Source: Zantedeschia hybrid cultivar (Eukaryota; Streptophyta; Magnoliopsida; Alismatales; Araceae). Taken from it: 64,000 nt of DNA. The position numbers and the translations under genes are program-made. The DNA lies in the NCBI GenBank assembly GCA_030544215.1, contig JARZZO010000016.1, positions 37,532,001-37,596,000 of the forward strand, written 5' to 3'. Of this stretch, positions 57,251-64,000 are shown in pieces. The notes under the pieces were generated by a model. It did no database searches. It was not told the DNA's origin and was given only the letters and a program-made list of their open reading frames with translations. Position 1 is the first letter of the stretch. Each line of letters starts with the position of its first letter.

Positions 57251-57565
57251 GAAATCAAGAATATGTCAGCAAAAGATAAGTAGGTGATTCTTCTGCATCG
57301 GGTGTCACTTGGCCGTCCACCCCCCTGGTATGAGATGCCACCTTTTGTTGAAATATGTGTAGGGTCTTAACTTTGCCTTCTATGAATAAATGAATTGGGT
57401 GATTGTTCTCGAGTTGAAGCCATATCGGATTGGCATTCTATTGGTAGAATGGTCATATCTTCCGCATCGGCTTCGACTCGCAACCAGCTTTTACTTTCTT
57501 ACAGTTTGATATTTAATGCTGAGATTATTGATTGTCTGAAATTTGGCTGATGTGTGTCATTGCAG

Positions 57566-57690
57566 TTGCAGGAAATGTGAGGCAAGTGGAATTCAGGATA
57601 CAGGAGGCTAATAGCTTTGGATGTATAGACTCTGAGTTCCTCTTTAAACAAAACAATGAGGAGTCTATATTCCCCAAGTTATTCGAGTGA
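57566..57690 (+). pseudogene. orphan terminal exon, perhaps captured host gene
   Basis: After a T-rich stretch and an acceptor-like TGTGTCATTGCAG comes an open stretch reading VAGNVRQVEFRIQEANSFGC, then IDSEFLFKQNNEESIFPKLF, and E before a TGA at 57688-57690. Codon use and the clean acceptor look like a normal plant terminal exon. It does not resemble any retroelement protein I know. Upstream (57300-57560) looks like intron. I do not recognise the gene. Confidence 0.4.
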
Positions 57691-58289
57691 CCAATAAATC
57701 CCTCCTGTTTGCATTTAGATTAGGAATTTGTTTTCCAGTTTTTAAACTAGCATGTATTGCATAAGCATCATCCACAAGAACATCCATCCTCGCCCTAGGG
57801 ACAATGACCATGATTTATCACTCTGCTTATCCCATCGGTGACTTGTGACTCTAACAAGTGTTAGATTATTAGCTCTTTGAATTGCAAGATCTTACATTTT
57901 TTTAATCTCTGTGCTTGAAGATTTTCTCACTTGGCGATCATATGATGCGCCAGGCCGCCATGCGCCCGTTGTGCTGAGACCTTTTCAAGTCACACCCCCT
58001 CACCCTCCAAGCTTGAGATCCCCTTGGCCAGATCACCATGTATCTTAGTGCGCCAAGGCCTCACAGTTCTAGCACCCGAAAGTCCTACGGATTGTGATTC
58101 TCCAGCTTGCACTTTGTGCCCCTTCTTAATCACCCTTGCAATCCAAATATCTAATTCTAACACATTTACCCCATTCGCATATCTTCCTTGGACATAGCTC
58201 ATCTCTTTTTCGGGTTGTCCATAATCAGGTTCGATTTTCGGAACGCCCATTTATCATTCCACTCTATTCCATTGCAAAACAAGCGTCCC
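57691..58289. other. Tat C 3' end before the LTR
   Basis: Noncoding. A minus-strand open frame at 57990-58250 has no recognisable domain. Confidence 0.45.
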
Positions 58290-59480
58290 GGAGGGGCATC
58301 TGTAGACACCCAATTTTGGACATCCTTCTGGCCCTAAATTCCCCATCGTCATTAGCCCTTCGCCTTTCAACCCATCACCTTAACCCATTCCTATCTACCC
58401 CACTGTTCAGCCCATTAGTAGTCAAGCCCATTAACCAACACTCGTCCCTTTACCTTTTCGCAGAAGGCCAACTTGGTGGCCTTCCACCTTCCCCAAAGGC
58501 CAGTTGCTCCGCCTTCCACCTTTTCGCGGAAGGCCAACTTGGTGGCCTTCCATGAAAGAGGAAGGCAGGAGGGCTGGCAGTCCATCCTTCCACTTTCAAC
58601 TTGACTTCGTCTTCCCATGATCTCCTCCACTCGCGACCCTCACCTCCCACTACTCCGGCCACTCCCAACTCCGGCGACTGCCGTATACGACCTCCGACCC
58701 TTGACCATTTCCTATTGGCTCCTTTATGATTAACGGGTATTTAGACCATAGATTTTCCCTATTTTCTTCTCCGCTCTTTAAACCCTCTTACTTATCTCGG
58801 AGAGGGGGTTGGATCTTGGAGAGGTTGGCCAGTCTGGAGGTTGCAGGTAGTAGAACGGAGCACTAGAAATCCTTCCTACATGGGCTTGTTCTTCTAACTT
58901 TTCTCCTCTTGCTTTTCTATTTCACTGCATTCTCCTCTTTACGACATTTCATAATCCCCCTTTTACTACAACCCATCCATTTTTTTACCATGGCACACAC
59001 ACACTTCATTGCATAGGATGACTTAGTACCCTTCACCCCCCAGAGGTTTCAAAAAAAAAAAAATGAGAGGTGGGTGGCCATAGTGCATGGTCACCTTCCC
59101 TCCCTAAACACCCATCCGGTGCGTTCCTTTTCAATTTTTAGTTTATTTATATATTTGCATGAACAAACTCTACATGTCACAGTTCTAATCGATTTCTCTT
59201 TACTTTGTTTTGTCCTTTTCTCTTAAGGGCTCTTACCACATTCTGTACACGGGCTACCGAGATCTCCCCCTTCGGCCGGCTGGAGGCAGAGAAGATGAAC
59301 CCGCTATCCCCTGCTCCAACAAGACGTGATCAATCCACCCATCATGTGGAGCATAGGGACCTCAAGATAATATTCTAGTGATCACACTGTTCAATTCCTA
59401 ACACTTCATCACCGCAGTTGCCCGACGGACAGAGGCATCCCCCGCAGAAGGAGAGCGGGAACACTTCGGGCGTCCACAAT
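58290..59480 (+). repeat. polypurine tract and 3' LTR start of Tat C
   Basis: GGAGGGGCATC (58290-58300) is a polypurine tract, and TGTAGACACCCAATTTTGG at 58301 begins the LTR. It shares only the first bases with the B2 LTR at 14439, so it is another subfamily. Two copies of a hairpin, GAAGGCCA-ACTTGG-TGGCCTTC, lie at about 58464-58487 and 58528-58552. The right end is not clear, and the CACTA fragment follows from about 59490. Confidence 0.7.
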
Positions 59481-59489
59481 GTCCTAATG

Positions 59490-61110
59490 ATTGTATTTTA
59501 TTTTTGAAGGAGAATATAGATCTTCAACATTGTCCTAAATGTAGGGAACATAGGTGGAAAGGTAATGAAGTCAATGACGAAGATGAAGAGAGGAAAAATG
59601 TGCCAAAGAAGGTTCTTCGTTACTTTCCATTAATCACAAGACTCCAAAGGATGTATATGTGCTCTTGAACTTCTGGAAATATGAGATGGCATGAGGAAAA
59701 GCATGTAGATGATGGCATCTTAAGGCATCTAGTTGATTCACTTTCTTGGAAGTGTTTGGATGCTATTGATAACTTTGGAATGGATGCTCGAAATGTTCGT
59801 CTTGGCCTAGCAACTAATGGGTTTAATCCTTTTCAAAGTATAAATATCAATCATAGTACTTGGCCTCTTATGCTAGTGCCATATAACTTGCCACCTTGAC
59901 AATGCATGAAAAGGCAAAATTTCATAATGTCATTGCTTATTTCCAGTCCAAAGTGGCCAGGTAATGAAATTGATGTATATTACAATCGTTGATAGAAGAG
60001 TTGTAGACTTTATGGTATGGCATGGATACTTTTAATGCTTCAAAGAGTGAGATGTCCTGTATGCGTGCAGAATTACTATGATTTTCCAACATATGAATAC
60101 ATGTCAGATTGGAGCACTAAGGGTCAATTAGCTTGCCCTTCAAGTAATGTGGACACATATTCTAAATGGTTGGATGGCAGTGGAAAGCATTGTTATCTTG
60201 GTCACTGTAGATGGCTGAAGCAAGATCATAACTTTCGAAAGATGGCTCGTCAATTTGATGGTGAACAAGAGTGGAAATATAGACCTACAACATTGTCTAG
60301 GATCAAGGTGCTGGAGCAATTAAAAGACTTTCATTTCAAATTAGGCAAAAGGCCAATCCTAAAAATAGGGAACAAAATTAAAAAGAAAGCGGGTCCTATT
60401 GAATCTGGCAAATATTTGGATTTAAAAAAACGTAGCATTTTCTTCACTTTACCATATTGGGATTCCTTGTTGATGCGTTACAATCTTGATGTGATGCACA
60501 TCGAGAAAAATGTATGTGAAAGTATTATTGGGACACTTTTAGGAATTGGCGGAAATAATAAAGATGATTTGAAAGCTCGTCAAGACTTATAAATTATTGG
60601 TATTCGGACATCTCTCCATCCACAAGAAATAGGTCTGAATAAATTTTTTTTGCCATTTGCACAATTCACACTGAGTAAAGTAGAAAAATATATCTTCTAT
60701 GATCTGGTTAGGAAAGTAAAGGTCCTAGATAGATACTCATCCAATATCAGAAGACGGTTTGACACTAAGGAGAAAAAGTTTTGAGGTTTAAAGAGTCATG
60801 ATTATCATGTCATTATGCAACAATTGCTACCTATAGCACTTAGAGGGATCACACAAAAAGAAGTATTAGATGTACTTATTGAGATACCTGAATTCTTCTT
60901 ACAATTATATTCCAAGACTTCTTCTGGAGATGACTTTTGCCGTCTTGCCGAACATGTTGTAGGTGTGCTATGTTGCTTGGAGATGATTTTTCCTCCTAGC
61001 TTCGTTGACATTATGATTCACCTAATCATTCATGTTGCTGAGGAATCTAGACTTGGTGGTCCTGTATATTATAGGTGGATGTATCCTATTGAGAGGTACT
61101 TTATCTACCA
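59490..61110 (+). pseudogene. CACTA (En/Spm) TNP2-like transposase fragment
   Basis: Part of a TNP2-type transposase of a CACTA DNA transposon. In order: a zinc-like DLQHCPKCREHRWKGNEV (near 59525), RWHEEKHVDDGILRHLVDSL, MDARNVRLGLATNGFNPFQ, WPLMLVPYNLPP, FRKMARQFDGEQEWKYRP, LPYWDSLLMRYNLDVMHIEK with NVCESIIGTLLGIGG, and then a DUF4218-type end: GLKSHDYHVIMQQLLPIALR, FPPSFVDIMIHLIIHVAEES, YRWMYPIERYFIYH. Stops at 59897, 60590 and 60782, and missing ends, show that it is dead. No CACTA-type termini are visible in the window. Confidence 0.9.
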
Positions 61111-61149
61111 TACTTTAAATAAAAACAAAATAATAATTGATTTACTTAT

Positions 61150-61255
61150 TCTTGTGATACAACTTTGTAAGTGCTCAAATTTTGTGTGTTATCATCATGA
61201 TATCATGTGTCGACGAATTAACAAATCTAATTAAATCGTGATCGCCAAAAACCAA
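61150..61255 (-). other. leader and primer-like site of inverted B2 copy
   Basis: On the minus strand TGGCGATCAC (61238-61247) and the leader ending near TTTGAGCACTTACA match 15634-15745. It then abuts the CACTA fragment. Confidence 0.55.
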
Positions 61256-62330
61256 TGGTTTCAAAAATAAATTGATCGCTTTACTAACCTTATGAAAAAC
61301 CAGGAGATTGAGTTCTTTGTTCCTCTCTTTCGGCCTGCCGAAAAGAAGAGCCTCTCTTAAGCTTTACTTTTGTTTCTTTGTATTTTTATTGTGGTTCCTT
61401 TTCTTCAAAGTCATTCTTCTTCAAACTTTTTGTTTCTTTTCTTTAAACCCCTAACTCATGTAGGCATGGAAATATGGTGTGGGTGTGTATATGATGGAAT
61501 GATGTGATGAAGAATTATGTAAAACAATAAATAAATGATGGAAATTATAGAGAAACTAGCAAAGGAAAACAAAGGGGGTAAGTGTGGACGGCCCCTCCAT
61601 AGCCTTGGTCTTCAAGAGCTTCAATGGAGGAAAATGATGAAGGAGGAAGAAGCTCTTCTTGGTATCCACATTTTCTGCAGTAGAGGGCTCCTTTTCACGT
61701 TGATTTTAACTCCAAAATACCAATGGACAACCTTTTTCAAAGGTCCAAAGGATATTGTATATATAGAGACTAGTTTAGGGTTAGTTTTGGCCTTCAAAAT
61801 GACTCTCCCGTAGCTCAGGCTTGCCCTGGATAGACATGAAGGGAGTTGGAAACCCTTCCAACCTCTGGAATTGAATTATCTTGGCCAAATCATGCTTATC
61901 AGGAAAGTGTTTGAAACGCGTCGTGATCAAGAGACACCATTTAGCTAATTAGGAGGGGCCAACATAGAATGAAATTCGCGAAGGAAACCGGAAAACATTA
62001 GGAAACCTAAACGGCGTCGACCGTGGGAGTCGTGATTTAGATAATTAGGAAATTAATTTGAAATTAAAAATTGAAAACCCAGATGGATTAGGACCTAAAC
62101 GGCGTTGTCCATGGTGACGCATTCAGCTAAATCTATATGAATTTAGCAATTTAATTCTAGATTGATTTCTGCTAGAAATCTAAATAGCGTCGACCATAGT
62201 AGACGTTAATCGATGAATTTCGAGAAAAATTAATAAAAATTAATTAATGATTAAAAATCAGACCATTTTGGGACATTGTAAATATGACATGAAATTTAGT
62301 CAGTATGAGGTCAAAATTAGCGTGTCTATA
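61256..62330 (-). repeat. LTR of Tat B2, inverted copy
   Basis: Reverse-oriented copy of 14439-15633, starting (minus strand) TATAGACACGCTAATTTTG and ending near AAACCA. The TATA region is near 61757-61766. Motif units sit at 61917, 62013, 62101 (spacer 9) and 62186, spaced like those in the other copy. Confidence 0.8.
61917..62207. promoter_or_regulatory. four-unit motif array in inverted LTR
   Basis: Units: 61917 (CGCGTC...GACACC), 62013 (GGCGTC...GTCGTG), 62101 (GGCGTT...GACGCA, spacer 9) and 62186 (AGCGTC...GACGTT). They lie about 150-440 bp upstream of the LTR TATA region on the minus strand. Confidence 0.72.
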
Positions 62331-63392
62331 GCTGTCCCACCTTGGCATTGACTTTGTAAGGGAGTGGAATGGAATGGAATGTATTGAAAAGATAATGTCA
62401 AGATGTGATGTGACACGCCCTCAACATCATACGATAGGAATTTTTTTTAAATGATCAATGAAGTGGCTTAAAGAGATCAGTGGAATCAATCATGTTTGGA
62501 TGAAAGAGACAAAAGAAATAAAATAAAGTCAATCAACTCCCATGATTAGGAAGTACCCTAGGTCACAAACCCTGCAGGTTTCATCATAGAGAGTGGTTAC
62601 CAGCCAATGTGGACATGTTACAACCATGATGGATCTTAAAAAGGAAACAAGAAATATTTGGGATAAAAAATCCAAGTAAGGATATAATTCTAAAGATATC
62701 TTCAACAAAACTTTAAAGATAATTGAGAGATCAATTCGGAATGGAATAATTCACATTACGTTGGGATTTTTTTTTGTTTTTAGATTAATAGTCTGAAATT
62801 TAATCAATAATTAATTTTTATCACAATGATTTCAAAGTCCTACATGATTCATGCTGGGCTAAAAGAAAAATAAGATGAAATAAAATATAAATTAATCAAT
62901 GATAATATTGTTAAATTATCATTAATGAGTCAAGATACCAGTTCTACAATTCAGTACTAAGCCGAAGCTTGTTTGTCTACGCACTGTTTCACAAAAGCGG
63001 AATCATTATCCCCATCAATTAACAATCTAACGGCCTATCCGTGCGATTAAGAATCCTCTAGAAGTATCACTATTTTTGTTAAAGGGGAATTCAAATTCCA
63101 GTTTCATCAAAATTACAAGGTCCTTGATATATTCTAATAAATATTTAATATATGATAATGCTAATGCAAATCAATTACATAAAAGAATACAAAGATAGAA
63201 ATAACCGTCTTTTTAGTTACGGCTGGGATTCATTAACTCCCACAGTGAGACTTTATTGGAAACTTCGGCATCATTTTCTTTTCCTTGAATTTTCCTGCAC
63301 TCAGAATTTGTCGATAACTTCAAGCCAAGGAGTAAATATGAATAAATAGCAGATAACATGGAATTTTGGAGAATATTAGAAAAAGCCTAAAA
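62331..63392. other. noncoding region between inverted LTR and PMD2 promoter
   Basis: The first part (62331-62990) is homologous, inverted, to 13820-14438. From about 63000 to 63550 it contains sequence missing from the left copy, so that copy has a deletion. No gene is seen. Confidence 0.5.
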
Positions 63393-63559
63393 GGCGTCAC
63401 CCTGTGTCGACGTCATTTGAATGACGTTGCCCCGTCGAGATGCGATTTAACTTACCGAAACAGGCTGCTTTGTTTCCAATCCGAGCTCCACTTTCCTTCT
63501 TCAAACTCCCTCTTCTAACTCGGAAAGGGCTCATCAACTTTGCAAATCACTCTATAAAA
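63393..63559 (+). promoter_or_regulatory. probable PMD2 promoter with two motif units and TATA box
   Basis: Units start at 63393 (GGCGTC...GACGTC) and 63423 (GACGTT...GATGCG), each with a 10-base spacer, and are 8 bases apart. TATAAAA at 63553-63559 is about 101 bp upstream of the PMD2 start codon. The second unit is followed by ATTTAAC, as in the PMD1 promoter. Confidence 0.65.
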
Positions 63560-63659
63560 TCTCCCCCTCTTCAATTCAATTTAACACAACAAGCAATCAA
63601 GAGGGGAAAGAGGAAGAAATCAAGTAATCAAGGAGGAAATCAAATTTTATTCAAAGAAG

Positions 63660-64000
63660 ATGGCTAGCTTTGCTGAGGATTCCTCAAACAAGAGGGCAAG
63701 CAAAATAATTAAGAGGCCATCTAAGTGGGAGAGATTCTAACCTATAAGTAAGTTAAATCCTCTATTCAATTCAATTCTCATACTTTTCTTTATTTTTCTA
63801 TATGAATTCTCCATACTCTCGATTCTTTAATAAGCAAGATAGAACTATTTCAATTTCTTTTTTTTATTTAGGTATATCCTTTCTTTCCTGATCCAAGACG
63901 ATTATCTTCACTTCCTTGGGTCCATAAGCTTGTGTACAAGATCAATTTCTCCATGCAATCTTACATATCTAAGTGGCATATTCAAGGATTGGTTATTTAC
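63660..64000 (+). CDS. PMD2-type gene, start only (runs off window)
   Basis: Plus-strand counterpart of the gene at 12212-13646. Exon 1 begins ATG 63660 (MASFAEDSSNKRASKIIKR). An intron with a GTAAG donor at about 63748 and a T-rich acceptor at 63870-63871 follows, then exon 2 from 63872: VYPFFPDPRRLSSLPWVHKL, VYKINFSMQSYISKWHIQGL, VIY at the window end. Exon 2 is open and less decayed than the left copy. A TAA just before the donor makes the exon 1 end uncertain: either the donor is elsewhere or this copy is also broken. The protein would be a plant mobile domain protein. Confidence 0.62.

Noticed and set aside
63000..63350. Possible organelle-derived insert in the PMD2 upstream region
   Set aside because: I considered plastid origin from the base composition, but recognise no plastid gene. 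It is simply sequence missing from the left copy.
1..64000. tRNA and rRNA genes
   Set aside because: None seen. The only tRNA-like stretches are the retroelement primer sites.

Overview
The window is plant nuclear DNA, almost all of it transposable elements. No ordinary host gene is intact here. The evidence for a flowering plant is the mix of families: Ty1/copia, Ty3/gypsy of the Tat and Athila lineages, a CACTA TNP2 transposase, a PIF/Harbinger element with GT-AG introns, and plant mobile domain (PMD) genes. I cannot name the species. Most retroelement genes are broken by stops and frameshifts. The two main PIF/Harbinger genes are intact.

Layout. (1) 1-5640: the 3' part of a copia element (A) and its 3' LTR, which carries a 1.6 kb AT-rich TIR element. 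Copia A lies in a Tat element (B1, from 5641). (2) 5641-12100: Tat B1 RNase H and integrase remnants, then an antisense multi-exon PMD gene (PMD1). (3) 12200-15740: a second antisense PMD gene (PMD2), an LTR (14439-15633), a primer-binding-like site and a short leader. (4) 15745-18237 and 49671-58300: one Tat element (C) split by a nested stack. (5) 18238-49670: copia D, same family as A, inside Tat C. Its 3' LTR is split by Athila element E (26573-48720, minus strand), whose gag is split by an 11.8 kb PIF/Harbinger element (33656-45416). That element in turn holds a MITE-like foldback, satellite repeats and a LINE scrap. The target duplications of copia D, Athila E and PIF (5, 5 and 3 bp) can be read directly, so the order of insertion is clear. 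(6) 52398-55601: a GC-rich probable solo LTR in the 3' region of Tat C. (7) 58301-59480: the 3' LTR start of Tat C. (8) 59490-61110: a CACTA TNP2 fragment. (9) 61150-64000: an inverted copy of unit (3), with the PMD2 gene now on the plus strand and running off the window.

Most interesting. A spaced motif, GGCGTC-N10-GACGC(G/C), occurs 28 times, 27 of them with exactly 10 bases between arms of about 6 bp. The copies lie in promoters of antisense PMD genes, in the LTR region upstream of the TATA box, and in an unrelated-looking solo LTR. I suggest that a protein encoded by an element, possibly PMD, recognises it, much as VANC proteins recognise their motifs in VANDAL elements. Second, the copia D leader holds four hairpins with a nearly constant loop and stems that differ in sequence yet all pair. 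Third, the PIF/Harbinger element carries a small ORF resembling the RNase H1 N-terminal/viroplasmin fold, between an intact Myb/SANT gene and an intact DDE transposase.
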